Shown here: positions 33,743-43,993 of the stretch, piece after piece | Position numbering within the stretch: the stretch's first letter is position 1 | How the letters are laid out: each line of letters begins with the position of its first letter | Assembly: GCF_002843385.1 (NCBI RefSeq) | Contig: NZ_MVDE01000003.1 | Span: 62,001-126,000, forward strand | DNA: 64,000 nt | Direction of reading: 5' to 3' | From: Labilibaculum manganireducens | Lineage (GTDB): Bacteria > Bacteroidota > Bacteroidia > Bacteroidales > Marinifilaceae | Notes under the pieces: model-generated | Told to the model about the DNA's origin: nothing | Database searches by the model: none | What the model saw: only the letters and a program-made list of their open reading frames with translations | Program-made: the position numbers and the translations under genes

Positions 33743-34984
33743 ATGGAAGAAACACTTACTTTAAATACTTTACAAGCAGCCGTTACCGAAACGGGACACT
33801 CAATTGATATTGTCTGGGTTTTAATAGCAACAGCACTTGTTATGTTTATGCAGCCAGGATTTGCCATGGCTGAAGCTGGTTTTACAAGATCAAAAAACAC
33901 AGCCAACATCCTAATGAAAAATCTTGTTGATTTTGCTGTTGGATCCATTGCATTTTTCCTAATTGGATACGCCCTGATGTTTGGCACAGATATAGGAGGA
34001 TTGATTGGAAAACTGCCTTTTATGGAAGATATCAGACCTGATATTGACCTGTCATTTTTAATGTTCCAAACCGTTTTTGCGGCAACAGCGGCTACCATTG
34101 TATCCGGTGCCGTAGCTGAACGAACCGAATTTAAAGCCTATATTCTTTTTAGTATTGTAACTACAGCTATTGTTTACCCAATATCAGGACACTGGATTTG
34201 GGGCGGCGGATGGTTAAGCGATCTTGGCTTTCACGATTTTGCCGGATCAACTGTTGTTCACTCCGTTGGAGCATGGATGGGACTTGTAGGAGCAGCTATA
34301 ATTGGCCCCAGAATAGGAAAGTATAATGGCAAAGTCAACGCAATTCCCGGTCACAACCTTACCTTTGCTGCACTTGGTGTATTTATTCTTTGGTTTGGAT
34401 GGTTTGGTTTTAATGCAGGCTCTCAATTAGCTGCCAACGGAACAGCAAACACTGTTGCAATATCTCACATATTTCTGACAACCAATTTATCCGGAGCTGC
34501 GGGTACTTTAGCAGCACTGGTAATTAGCTGGATTCGCTATAAACGTCCTACTCTTTCATTAAGTCTGAACGGTTCATTAGCCGGCTTGGTAGCAATTACT
34601 GCCGGTTGTGATATTGTATCGCCTGAATCTGCTATTATTATTGGTTTAATTGCTGGTACAGCCCTTGTATTTGGAGTAGAATTTATTGACAAAGTTTTAC
34701 GAATTGACGATCCGGTAGGTGCTGTAACCGTACACGGAATTAATGGTGCTCTGGGAACAATATTAGTAGGATTTTTCGCTAAAGAAGGCGGTGTATTCTA
34801 CGGAGGTGGTTTCAGTTTACTGGGAGTTCAGGTTTTAGGTGTTGTTGCTGTTGCAGCATGGGCCTTGGGAACAGCATTTATTATTTTTAAAGTACTAAAA
34901 GTAACTGTTGGACTAAGAGTATCGGCCCGTATAGAAGAAGAAGGTCTTGACATCTACGAACATGGAGAAAAAGCATATCACTAA
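33743..34984 (+). CDS. amtB: Ammonium transporter
   Basis: 413 residues with about eleven membrane segments. FMQPGFAMAEAGFTRSKN, the ammonium-recruiting aromatic region, GSTVVHSVGAWMGLVGA and AVTVHGINGALGTILVG (the twin pore histidines) are all present. It carries ammonium across the inner membrane and is closed by GlnK when nitrogen is sufficient. Ends with a strong terminator. Confidence 0.96.
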   Translation: MEETLTLNTLQAAVTETGHSIDIVWVLIATALVMFMQPGFAMAEAGFTRSKNTANILMKNLVDFAVGSIAFFLIGYALMFGTDIGGLIGKLPFMEDIRPDIDLSFLMFQTVFAATAATIVSGAVAERTEFKAYILFSIVTTAIVYPISGHWIWGGGWLSDLGFHDFAGSTVVHSVGAWMGLVGAAIIGPRIGKYNGKVNAIPGHNLTFAALGVFILWFGWFGFNAGSQLAANGTANTVAISHIFLTTNLSGAAGTLAALVISWIRYKRPTLSLSLNGSLAGLVAITAGCDIVSPESAIIIGLIAGTALVFGVEFIDKVLRIDDPVGAVTVHGINGALGTILVGFFAKEGGVFYGGGFSLLGVQVLGVVAVAAWALGTAFIIFKVLKVTVGLRVSARIEEEGLDIYEHGEKAYH

Positions 34985-35010
34985 CACTTTCTCATAAACT
35001 CGTTTCTCAT

Positions 35011-35050
35011 AAATGGCAAGGTACAATATTTGTTCCTTGCCATTTTTTTT
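35011..35050 (+). terminator. Intrinsic terminator of glnK-amtB
   Basis: AAATGGCAAGG-t-ACAA pairs with TTGT-TCCTTGCCATTT and is followed by eight T. Confidence 0.9.
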
Positions 35051-35155
35051 GCTTATCCATGTTTTATTGCAAGATACTTTGTAATTTCATGTGAAATTCT
35101 GCGTTAGGTTAGAATGAATAATCACAAATTTTTTAACCAAATAAAATTAAATCAA

Positions 35156-35737
35156 ATGAAGAAAGTAAATGTATTTTTATTAGCTTGTTTTTTTCTAGTG
35201 CTAAGCATTGGACAATCCGGTTGTTACGGACCATTCCGCCTGACAAAAAATTTGCACGAATGGAACAGTACTGTAGGTGACAAATTTATTAACGCACTGG
35301 TATTTTTTGCCTTTATTGTAATTCCAGTTTACGAAGTTGCTGTTTTTGTTGACGGTGTTGTACTGAATACCATTGAATTTTGGACCGGAGATAATCCTGT
35401 TACAATGGGCGAAAATGATAAAGATGTTCAAATTGTAAAAAAAGACGGTAATAAATACCGTATCACAGCCACGCAAAATAAATTTCATATAGAACAACTT
35501 CAAGGTGACAACAAAGGTGATACAGCAGAATTAATCTTCAATCCTGAAAATAACTCATGGAGTTTAAAAGATGGTAATAAAGAACTTCAGAAACTTGTTG
35601 ATCTAAACGTTGAAGCGAATCTGATTCACATCTACAAACCTGATGGTCAGGCTGTAACTTTTGATCAGAATACAAATAATATGGCATCTATTGAAGCCCA
35701 ACTAAAAACAGAATCAGTAAACTGGGCCCGAAAATAA
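35156..35737 (+). CDS. DUF3332-like lipoprotein
   Basis: The start at 35156 gives a clean lipoprotein signal, MKKVNVFLLACFFLVLSIGQ then SGC (lipobox QSGC); an ATG at 35114 would add 14 polar residues. The mature N-terminus CYGPFRLTKNLHEWNSTVGDK, a second hydrophobic segment (FINALVFFAFIVIPVYEVAVF) and NTIEFWTGDNPVTM are typical of the DUF3332 family of Bacteroidota and other Gram-negatives. The C-terminal half looks like repeated beta hairpins. Function unknown. Confidence 0.8.
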   Translation: MKKVNVFLLACFFLVLSIGQSGCYGPFRLTKNLHEWNSTVGDKFINALVFFAFIVIPVYEVAVFVDGVVLNTIEFWTGDNPVTMGENDKDVQIVKKDGNKYRITATQNKFHIEQLQGDNKGDTAELIFNPENNSWSLKDGNKELQKLVDLNVEANLIHIYKPDGQAVTFDQNTNNMASIEAQLKTESVNWARK

Positions 35738-35761
35738 ACGATAAACCCAGCCAAAATGAAT

Positions 35762-35797
35762 GAAACCCCAATTGTTGTGTCTGACTTTTGGGGTTTC
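35762..35797. terminator. Hairpin terminator after the DUF3332 gene
   Basis: GAAACCCCAA (35762-35771) pairs with TTGGGGTTTC (35788-35797), with CTTC rather than a long T run after it. Confidence 0.6.
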
Positions 35798-35901
35798 CTT
35801 CAATTGCATTGACCCCAACTCTAAAATTATATAGTCTAAAAATTTTTTCCTTGAACTGATAGATGTAACTTTATTTAGTAATGATTCAACTTTAGGACAA
35901 T

Positions 35902-38550
35902 ATGAACGCAAAAGTAACTGAACCTATCAAAAGTGCTTTTTCAAGGTATTTTTTTGTCCTTCTTTTCCTTTTATCACACTTATACTCTTTCAGTTTACCT
36001 CTCAGCAAATCTCCCGAAAACAAAAAAATCACCCTACAGCTTAAATACTTCCATCAATTTCAATTTGCGGGCTATTATGCAGCTCTTCACAAAGGGTTTT
36101 ATGAAGATGCAGGATTAACAGTTGAATTAATTGAAGGGGGTGCAATAAACTCAATAAGTAAGGTATTAAACGGCGAGGCTGATTACGGTATCGCTGCCAA
36201 TGATTTACTAATAGAACGACTTAACAACAAACCAATAGTTTTATTAGCCTCCATATTCCAAAGCTCTCCGTCCATATTTATCTGCCTGAAAGAATCAAAC
36301 ATTCATACGGCGCATGATCTTATCAACAAAAGAATAATGTTGCTGGATGAATACAGAGATCCGGAACTAATGGCTATTTTTTATAAGGAAGGAATTCAAA
36401 TAAATGACATCAACCGAATTAGCACAACCTACAATATTAATGATTTGATTGATGGAAAAACTGATGCATTAAATGCGTACTCTACCAACGAAGCCTTTTA
36501 TCTGGAGGAAAAAAACATTCCATACACAATTATATCACCCAAAACCTACGGTATCGATTTTTATGGTGACTGCCTGTTCACAAGCGAAAAAGAAATCAAA
36601 AATCATCCAAAAAGAGTTAAGGCATTTCTCGAGGCAAGCAAAAAAGGCTGGGAATACGCACTGAAGAATCAAGATGAAATTATCGATTTAATTCTTGAAA
36701 AATATTCAGCAAATAAAACCCGGGAGCATTTAGAATTTGAAGCAAATGAAATTCAAAAGCTAATTCTGAATGAGTATGTTGAGATCGGTCATATCAACCC
36801 CGGCAGATGGGAAAACATTGCCGAAACATGCTCTAAGATGGGAATGATCTCAAAAAACTACGACTTAAACGGTTTTATATACCAACAAGAAACATACAAC
36901 ACTCCTGCATGGCTAAAATGGGTACTGGGAATTGCTGTATCACTTAGTGCTATCGTAATTGCCATATCTTATTATCTGTATTTTTTTAACAAACAATTGC
37001 AAAAAGCCGTTTCGAAACAAACATCAAACCTACGCCAAAAAAACATCGAATTGCAAAATGAAATATCAGAAAGAATAAGAACTGTAGCTGCACTAAAGCA
37101 ATCTGAAAAGAGATTTCGAGAGATGATTGAAAACCTGCCCTCAGGTGCTATTTTAGTAGAAGAAGATGAAAGTTTGTTCTCCAATAAAAAAGCATTTGAA
37201 ATTACCGGTTACACCAATTCCGAACTGCAGGATATCAACTCATGGTTTTCAACCCTTTATCCAAAAAGCAGGGAGGAAAACATTCAATTGTATTTGGAAA
37301 ATAAGATCAACAACTTTAAGAGTGCTTCGATCTCAAGCATAACATGCAAAAATGGTGATCGCAGGCATATTGAATTTCACGCCTACAAGTTTGACAACAA
37401 GGAAATTTGGCTGATAAATGATATAACAGAAAGATTAAAAACTGAAAATGATTTAATCTCCAGCGAAAATAAACTCAGAACTTATATTGAAGAATCTCCA
37501 AACGGTCTGGTTATTTTCAATTCAAACACAAAGGTAAAATTTGCCAACCAGGCATTTACAGACCTTATGGAAATTTCTGAATCCAAATTAGATGATATTT
37601 GTATTACTGATTTTTTTGCTCCCACACATCTTCAACAAAATAAAAAACTATTCAATCAGCTTTTAAACAAAGGAAAAACTCAAGGCGAAATATTCATTCA
37701 AACAACATCCGGCAAAAACATTCCGGTATACATCAGCGCTGTTCAATTAATCAATCAGGAATTTTTAGCTTTTATTGTCGATATTTCAGCAATAAAAGAA
37801 GCAGAGAACAAATTAAGCCTGGCATTAAAACATGCAGAAGAAAGCGACCGTTTAAAATCTGCATTTCTAGCCAATATGAGTCATGAAATACGAACTCCTA
37901 TGAATGGAATTTTAGGATTTAGTCAACTACTGCTAAAAGAGGATCTAAGTCAGGAAAAAAAAGAAAGATACATTGATATACTAACACAAAACGGGAAACA
38001 GCTTTTAGTAATTATCGACAACATTATTGATATTTCCTATCTGGAAGTAAATCAACTTAAAATAAATTCTTCTGTTTTTCAGGTTCAACAATTATTCGAT
38101 AATCTGCAGCTTTTTTTTTCTGTTGATAAAAACAGATACAAAAAAGATCATTTGGAAATTCGTTTCAACAATACCATCTCCGTTGAACATGATCAAATAA
38201 GTTCTGACTATGAAAAAATCAATCAGATACTCATTAATTTAATAAACAACGCTTTAAAATTTACCGAAAAGGGAACAATAGCCATATCATCAAGAATTGA
38301 GAAATCCTTGCTTTACATCACTGTTGAAGACAGCGGGATTGGCATCCCCAAGGAAAAACAGGATATAATTTTTGAACGTTTCGGTCAGGTAGAAAACGCC
38401 TACACCCGTCAATTTGGTGGTGCCGGTCTCGGCCTGCCTATTTCGAAAGGTTTAATCGAACTTTTAGGCGGTGAAATATTTTTCGAATCCAATGTCGGAA
38501 TTGGTTCAAAATTCGAATTTTACATCCCTATCAACAAAAAAAGAAGATGA
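35902..38550 (+). CDS. Sensor histidine kinase with NMT1/THI5-like periplasmic binding domain
   Basis: 882 residues. Signal/anchor at residues ~15-35; an NMT1/SsuA-type solute-binding domain at ~38-325 (LQLKYFHQFQFAGYYAALHK, ADYGIAANDLLIER); a membrane helix near 338-358; PAS domains at ~400-505 and ~525-630; then a kinase core with ANMSHEIRTPMNGILGFSQL (phospho-acceptor His), NLINNALKF (N box), DSGIGIPKEKQ (G1) and GGAGLGLPIS (G2). No receiver domain. The binding domain suggests it senses a small amphipathic ligand such as a pyrimidine, sulfonate or nitrogen compound, but the ligand is unknown. Its partner regulator is not beside it. Confidence 0.92.
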   Translation: MNAKVTEPIKSAFSRYFFVLLFLLSHLYSFSLPLSKSPENKKITLQLKYFHQFQFAGYYAALHKGFYEDAGLTVELIEGGAINSISKVLNGEADYGIAANDLLIERLNNKPIVLLASIFQSSPSIFICLKESNIHTAHDLINKRIMLLDEYRDPELMAIFYKEGIQINDINRISTTYNINDLIDGKTDALNAYSTNEAFYLEEKNIPYTIISPKTYGIDFYGDCLFTSEKEIKNHPKRVKAFLEASKKGWEYALKNQDEIIDLILEKYSANKTREHLEFEANEIQKLILNEYVEIGHINPGRWENIAETCSKMGMISKNYDLNGFIYQQETYNTPAWLKWVLGIAVSLSAIVIAISYYLYFFNKQLQKAVSKQTSNLRQKNIELQNEISERIRTVAALKQSEKRFREMIENLPSGAILVEEDESLFSNKKAFEITGYTNSELQDINSWFSTLYPKSREENIQLYLENKINNFKSASISSITCKNGDRRHIEFHAYKFDNKEIWLINDITERLKTENDLISSENKLRTYIEESPNGLVIFNSNTKVKFANQAFTDLMEISESKLDDICITDFFAPTHLQQNKKLFNQLLNKGKTQGEIFIQTTSGKNIPVYISAVQLINQEFLAFIVDISAIKEAENKLSLALKHAEESDRLKSAFLANMSHEIRTPMNGILGFSQLLLKEDLSQEKKERYIDILTQNGKQLLVIIDNIIDISYLEVNQLKINSSVFQVQQLFDNLQLFFSVDKNRYKKDHLEIRFNNTISVEHDQISSDYEKINQILINLINNALKFTEKGTIAISSRIEKSLLYITVEDSGIGIPKEKQDIIFERFGQVENAYTRQFGGAGLGLPISKGLIELLGGEIFFESNVGIGSKFEFYIPINKKRR

Positions 38551-38600
38551 CAAAAAATTAGCCTTGAAAGTAGAATACACAAACTAATTTAGGACTTGAA

Positions 38601-40046
38601 TCAATTCTTTTTAATTTTTTCCTTTTGGTGTAGAAATCCTTTTCGCTCCATTTTACCCCAACTTCTGTTTCCCATTAAATATTCTATATTTCCCTTAACT
38701 GCGAAAAATAAACTTATTGGATGAAGAATAAATGGCTCTAACAAGGCCGCAATCCACAAGCGAAAAACGTCCATTTTTCGTTCGTAACGATGAAAAGTTA
38801 ATTCCTCGTACAAAATTGCCCATGTAGAAAAAAACACCGCAAAAGTATATACAAACAAAGACGTAACCAGTATAAAACTCAGGCTTAAATTATCTGTAAA
38901 AAACAACACAATCATATAGATTATACCCACCACTTCCACCAGAGGTGCTAACCACTCAAATAAAAACCAGAAAGGATAACCCAGCAAACCCATGGCACCA
39001 TATTGTGGTGAAAGAAATATTTTTGAATGATCAGTCAGTGTTTCAATCGTACCACGGGTCCACCTACTCCTCTGTCTTCCAAACACTTTCAAACTTACAG
39101 GAGCTTCTGTCCAACACAAAGGATCAGGAACATATTCGATCTTATACTTCTCGCGATTCTCGGACATGTATCGTCGAATTCGAACAACCAATTCCATATC
39201 CTCACCAATCGAATGTGCATAACCACCACTTTGAACCACCACTTCTCTGTCGAACATTCCCATTGCACCTGAAATAATAATCAGCCCATCGAGCTGAGCC
39301 CAAGCCATTCTGCCCATTAGAAATGAACGCGTATATTCCAAAACCTGCATTCTGGCTAAAATATTCCGCGGGACTTTCACGTTGGTTATTCGTCCGTTTT
39401 CAACCAAACACGAGTTGGCTATCCGCACAACGCCCCCGGCAGCAATTACTCTTCTGTCGGTTCTTTCCAGGAATGGCTTAACTAATTTCAAAACGGCATC
39501 CGGCTCCAAAATAGAATCAGCATCAATCGCCATAAATAAAGCTTTATCTGATACATTAATTCCTGCATTCAAGGCATCTGCTTTCCCTCCGTTTTCTTTG
39601 TCGATAACCACTAAATTGGAATATGTAGAAAGAATCGATTTGTACACTCCTCTCACCTCTTTAGTTGGAATCTCCATATTAACTGCAAAATCGACCTTCT
39701 CTAATTTAAATGCAGTTTGCAAATCCTCAAATGTCGAATCCGTACTCCCATCATTAATAACGATAACATCAAAATTATTGTAATGAATCGTATAAATAGA
39801 CTCAACATTATCTACAATAGTTTTGGACTCATTAAATGCCGGCACAAGCACCGAAACAGAAGGAGCCAAAGGAGAATCAAGAATTACATTGTAATCTACA
39901 AAGCTATTCTTCTTCAAATAATAATTCAAAGCAACTCCCGAAATAATACTCAACGTTGTATAACTAAAGATCAAAAGAAATGCATAGGAGATAAAAATCC
40001 CATCCAAAAAATAACTTATAAATCTTATAAACTCATCGTAATTCAT
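38601..40046 (-). CDS. Membrane glycosyltransferase family 2 (PgaC/BcsA-like processive synthase)
   Basis: 481 residues. One or two N-terminal membrane helices, then a GT2 domain with VLVPAFNESKTI, INDGSTDST, AIDADSILEPDA (D-x-D), GEDMELVVRIRRY and the RQRSRWTRG (Q-x-x-R-W) motif of processive beta-glycan synthases, then three to four C-terminal helices. It should polymerise and push out an exopolysaccharide across the inner membrane. Its ATG overlaps the stop of the HEAT-repeat gene by four bases (ATGA), so the two are coupled. The sugar cannot be read from sequence. Confidence 0.9.
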   Translation of the reverse strand: MNYDEFIRFISYFLDGIFISYAFLLIFSYTTLSIISGVALNYYLKKNSFVDYNVILDSPLAPSVSVLVPAFNESKTIVDNVESIYTIHYNNFDVIVINDGSTDSTFEDLQTAFKLEKVDFAVNMEIPTKEVRGVYKSILSTYSNLVVIDKENGGKADALNAGINVSDKALFMAIDADSILEPDAVLKLVKPFLERTDRRVIAAGGVVRIANSCLVENGRITNVKVPRNILARMQVLEYTRSFLMGRMAWAQLDGLIIISGAMGMFDREVVVQSGGYAHSIGEDMELVVRIRRYMSENREKYKIEYVPDPLCWTEAPVSLKVFGRQRSRWTRGTIETLTDHSKIFLSPQYGAMGLLGYPFWFLFEWLAPLVEVVGIIYMIVLFFTDNLSLSFILVTSLFVYTFAVFFSTWAILYEELTFHRYERKMDVFRLWIAALLEPFILHPISLFFAVKGNIEYLMGNRSWGKMERKGFLHQKEKIKKN

Positions 40047-41236
40047 ATTCTTGGATCTAAAACATGACTGATTATCCTCTTCAATTCTTCATCCCCGTTT
40101 TCGGAAAGTGATTGCAGCTTCACAATACCAGGTACGCCAACAAGTGCCAGAGACTTACAGCATTCCATTCTAATCTTAAACTCTTCATTGTTGATATTTT
40201 CAATAAGGAAATTCATCTCACTCTCCAAACGCAACTGACCAATCGATCTTATAATATTAATCTGATTAGGAAGCTCCTCTAATAAAAAAAGCTTTTTCAA
40301 CTTACCAACAGCCTCCTCACTCTCCAAATCAACCAGAGTTTTAATAACCTTTCCTTTCACCAAATCATTGTCATGATACAGTAATTCCATCACTTTTGGA
40401 GCTGCTTCCCTTTGTTTTAAAACGCGTATCATGTCCAAACAAAACATCACCACAGAGTCATTCCAGTGATCAAGCCACAAATGAAATTCTGGTATTTCAA
40501 TTCTCTTTTTGCGAATTAAATCGAAAACATTAATCTGCTCCCAAACAGTAAACGGTTTTTCCTGAGAATCCAGAAAAGCAAAGGGTACAAAAGGCAGCAA
40601 CTTAATTAATCCCATCTGAGATTCAATTCGAAGAATTTCATTTGGTCTTTTAAGAAACTCCATAATATTTTTATTCTCACTCTTCACTCTCATGTGACTG
40701 AGTTCACGAATCCCCCTAATTTTATGGTGCCATCTCTTACGAAGTTTTCCTACGGAATCTTCATTTAATTTCATATCCAGATACAACTTTCTAATTTCAC
40801 TGCTTACCAACTTACTCTCTGCCGTATCAATTGAAATTAAAACCGCCGTCAATATCTTTCTATGAAATTTAGACTTGACATTTTTCAAATCTGACAATTC
40901 TTTCTCCGACAAATCATCGATCAAAAAGCGAACAATAATTTTAGAATACTTTTGATACAACAATTCTGTTTTCTTCTTCCGATAAGAAAGGTATAACTTA
41001 GAAAAAAGAATTGATGGAAGAAGAAAAACCAATGCAACAAAGAAAACAATGATCATGGAAATGATCAATCCATTCAGTGCATTGTATGGCAGCCTTTCAA
41101 ATGCATAATTTACAATTGACTGAGTTTTCTCTATAAATGTCTTTAAAAAATCAAAAAACACGAGTAGTACCCCCTGAACATGACCAGCATATTCTAACAG
41201 CTCAATTAAAATTATATATATAAACTTTATCTGCAT
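40043..41236 (-). CDS. Membrane-anchored HEAT-repeat protein of the exopolysaccharide operon
   Basis: 397 residues. Hydrophobic segments at ~5-30 and ~58-85 (IISMIIVFFVALVFLLPSIL), then a helical chain whose last ~200 residues are HEAT-like repeats (VMELLYHDNDLVKGKVIKTL, KIRMECCKSLALVGVPGIVK-like helices). Such repeats bind proteins. Coupled to the synthase gene downstream, it could be a scaffold or regulator of the synthase, in the place where other systems use PilZ or TPR proteins; that is inference. HEAT-GT2 pairs with YaiO occur elsewhere, but I know of no assigned function. Confidence 0.7.
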   Translation of the reverse strand: MQIKFIYIILIELLEYAGHVQGVLLVFFDFLKTFIEKTQSIVNYAFERLPYNALNGLIISMIIVFFVALVFLLPSILFSKLYLSYRKKKTELLYQKYSKIIVRFLIDDLSEKELSDLKNVKSKFHRKILTAVLISIDTAESKLVSSEIRKLYLDMKLNEDSVGKLRKRWHHKIRGIRELSHMRVKSENKNIMEFLKRPNEILRIESQMGLIKLLPFVPFAFLDSQEKPFTVWEQINVFDLIRKKRIEIPEFHLWLDHWNDSVVMFCLDMIRVLKQREAAPKVMELLYHDNDLVKGKVIKTLVDLESEEAVGKLKKLFLLEELPNQINIIRSIGQLRLESEMNFLIENINNEEFKIRMECCKSLALVGVPGIVKLQSLSENGDEELKRIISHVLDPRI

Positions 41237-41432
41237 CCTACTTCCTGCCCTCCTCCTTAATTTCCAATTCTTTTTTCACAGCCTTTATTTGTTACACAAT
41301 AAATGATTCCTGTCCAGAAACATAAGCTCCAATATTCTCCACACTCCCAACCGCTGAATGAACATTTGTCCAGAACTCTTTGTTGGCATACATTTTAATG
41401 AATTATTAACTGGAATAATCCATTCCTAATAT

Positions 41433-42722
41433 TTAAAATTGATAAGACAACTTCACCGAGAAAGAAAACGCTTTCCTCTTTTCATTAACCCTATACTCTT
41501 CCCGTTCATAACCAAATTTCAGGAGATAAAGCAAGCGATCGGTCCCTAATCGGTCCTGATAGGACAATCTTAATTTTCTACTTTTGTATTTGTATACATC
41601 CGGTGACGAAAAATTCCCTCTGGGTTCATCAGGCGAAATACCTGTGGCTAATTCAAGACCTATATAATTCTTCGAATCTCTTAAATACCTTCTTGCTTCC
41701 AACCAATACACCTGTGAGACATTACCATTTTCGGGGGTCAGGTATGTTCGAAAAGAAAACCAGTATTTCCTGTAGTATTTTTCCAGCGAAGCTGTGTAAA
41801 TGAAAATATTTTTATTCCCTGCATCAGAATTGAACTGAAGAAACCGCATGCCTGCCGACACACCAAATTCCTCTGGTAATTTATGATACAATTCAGCTCC
41901 TGCACGATGTTTAGGAAACAAATTATTGGGAGAATATCCATAATTTAAATAAGCATAACTCATTTTAGTTACCCGTGGGTAGGCATCTATTTCAAATTGT
42001 TTCGCCACCTCCCTGGACCAAAAACTTTCACCATCAGAAATTAAATCACCCAAATTTATCTTCCCAATAACAGTACCCCAACTATTGCGCCGGGCCAACT
42101 GAAACGAACTTAAATGCCACTTTCTATTGTAAGGCTCTTTGAAATACTCATAATCATGCTGATAAATCGCTTTATAAACCATTTTAGATGATCTGTATTT
42201 TTTCATCAGAGCCAACCCCTCTTCACTGCCGGGATTCAACTCTAACAGTTCATCAAGAACAAGTAATGATTTACTTTCCTCACCAATATCCTGCAGCAGC
42301 TTAACTTTCTGAACTAAAAAGGCCTCTTCATTAGGAAAAAACGACAAACCATACTCACAATAAAAAATTGCCTTATTAGGATCTCCTGCCCATTTTTCCA
42401 TATCAATCATAGCAAAAATGGCATCACTATTATCAAAATCTTCATCCAAAACCAGTTGTAACTCCGCTCTTCCCGGTTTAAAATTTTTATCCCAGCCATA
42501 AGTTCTCCCAATTAGTATTCTCGCATCATAAAACTTTGGATTTTGATTCAAAATTTCAGAACAGATACTTCTGGCTTCTTCACGATTCCCTGCAAAAGCC
42601 AATTCCCTTGCCCGATTAAATTCATCTAAACTATTTTGCTTAGGCACAGAAGTTTCCTGAGCAAACCCTTGCCCAATCATGCAAAATAATAAAAGTGTTA
42701 AGAGAGATAAAAATTTCACCAT
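41433..42722 (-). CDS. YaiO-like outer-membrane barrel protein with TPR domain
   Basis: 429 residues: signal peptide (1-21), a TPR-like helical part (~30-165: GNREEARSICSEILNQNPKF, AIFYCEYGLSFFPNEEAF), then a YaiO-type beta barrel (~185-429) with alternating aromatic strands, ending VKLSYQF with a C-terminal phenylalanine. The TPR-plus-barrel plan is that of exopolysaccharide export porins such as PgaA and BcsC. Here it would carry the product of the GT2 synthase through the outer membrane. Confidence 0.82.
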   Translation of the reverse strand: MVKFLSLLTLLLFCMIGQGFAQETSVPKQNSLDEFNRARELAFAGNREEARSICSEILNQNPKFYDARILIGRTYGWDKNFKPGRAELQLVLDEDFDNSDAIFAMIDMEKWAGDPNKAIFYCEYGLSFFPNEEAFLVQKVKLLQDIGEESKSLLVLDELLELNPGSEEGLALMKKYRSSKMVYKAIYQHDYEYFKEPYNRKWHLSSFQLARRNSWGTVIGKINLGDLISDGESFWSREVAKQFEIDAYPRVTKMSYAYLNYGYSPNNLFPKHRAGAELYHKLPEEFGVSAGMRFLQFNSDAGNKNIFIYTASLEKYYRKYWFSFRTYLTPENGNVSQVYWLEARRYLRDSKNYIGLELATGISPDEPRGNFSSPDVYKYKSRKLRLSYQDRLGTDRLLYLLKFGYEREEYRVNEKRKAFSFSVKLSYQF

Positions 42723-42820
42723 CCAAAATACATTGTTTATGTTTATTTAAAATAATCAATTAAAGTAAAACAAAGCACAAATGTCCAACTTATACTTGAC
42801 AATATCAAATTAGTTTAAGT

Positions 42821-43993
42821 TTAATCCACACACATCACCTTTCGAGCCTTTCTTGCTGATATACTATCCATTACAGTCCCCATAAATGGCCGGTAATACT
42901 TCCAGAAAAACATTTTCCTATCTTTAACCTGATTCGCATTGTAAAATGCACCACTCAATCTATTAATTCCATTAAAGTAGGAAGAATAAATTCCCATTTC
43001 GTTGTTTGAAAAATCACAGGCAAAATAAATAAACCGATAATCCTGATCGTGTTCCAAAATTGCCGGAAACTTTTTTGGCAAATTAAACTGATCCAACAAA
43101 GCCTTTCCTTCTTCATTCACATCTAAATTAAACCACGCCAAAACATGATTGCGTGAATCGGTTGAATTGATGTCAAACCAAAATGGATAATATATTGATT
43201 CAGGTACATTATATTGCAATTGTGTACTCAATTCACTTTCCAAAACGGGAAAATGTCTGTTTAAATGTTTTTTAGCATCCAGAATAACAATTCTCTCTTT
43301 ATTATCAACCAAAACGATTCCGGCATTTTTAAAATCATACTTCTTCTTATAATTCTTTTTATACAAATCCGGCAACCAGCTGGGAATTTCCGGATCAAGC
43401 ACTGTATCTAAAGTATGGTAATATTTACCAACCCATCCACTCCATTTTAGTCCCAGCAATTGTTCTGTTTGATTTCTAACCAATTCCGAAGTAGGCGCTG
43501 CAATAAAATTAAACTCTGCAATGATCGTTTTGCCTTTTCTCTTCATCTCTCTTATCAGGTTGAACTCTGCCGGTTGTAATCCACCATAAAATAAGGATAT
43601 TGTATCCTTTCCATAATCCGGATGATCTTTCCAGTTGGAATTATAAATTCCATATGTATCGGCAAAAAATGCGAGATCCAAAGAATCAGCAAGTGCAGAC
43701 AACCCCTGCTTTTCTAAAATGCGCAGATCCTTTATTATATACCTGCCATCACCTCCGGGATGAAAGCCGTAAAAATCCTCCGCAAAGTTATATTCCTCTC
43801 CATTCGATTTTACCCAACGCTTTTGATTGGCAACCCAAAAAAAAGACAGGTGCTCAGAATAATTGCCGTTTGGAACTGTTTTATCAACAACTAACAGATT
43901 CATTTGAACCTTATCTTTAAACTTCCAACAGATCCAGGAAATAACAGGAATCATCAGAAGCAAGAGAATTATTATTCGTAGTAATTTCCACAT
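42821..43993 (-). CDS. Unknown membrane-anchored protein of the exopolysaccharide operon
   Basis: 390 residues with one N-terminal helix (LLRIIILLLLMIPVISWICW) and a periplasmic rest. I do not recognise a family. The middle (ISLFYGGLQPAEFNLIREMK, RKGKTIIAEFNFIAAPTSEL) looks like alternating strands and helices of a Rossmann- or amidotransferase-like fold, and the C-terminal part is beta-rich with many aromatic residues. It is probably the first gene of the operon with YaiO, HEAT and GT2, 98 bases before YaiO. A role in modifying or sensing the polymer is a guess from position only. Confidence 0.6.
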   Translation of the reverse strand: MWKLLRIIILLLLMIPVISWICWKFKDKVQMNLLVVDKTVPNGNYSEHLSFFWVANQKRWVKSNGEEYNFAEDFYGFHPGGDGRYIIKDLRILEKQGLSALADSLDLAFFADTYGIYNSNWKDHPDYGKDTISLFYGGLQPAEFNLIREMKRKGKTIIAEFNFIAAPTSELVRNQTEQLLGLKWSGWVGKYYHTLDTVLDPEIPSWLPDLYKKNYKKKYDFKNAGIVLVDNKERIVILDAKKHLNRHFPVLESELSTQLQYNVPESIYYPFWFDINSTDSRNHVLAWFNLDVNEEGKALLDQFNLPKKFPAILEHDQDYRFIYFACDFSNNEMGIYSSYFNGINRLSGAFYNANQVKDRKMFFWKYYRPFMGTVMDSISARKARKVMCVD

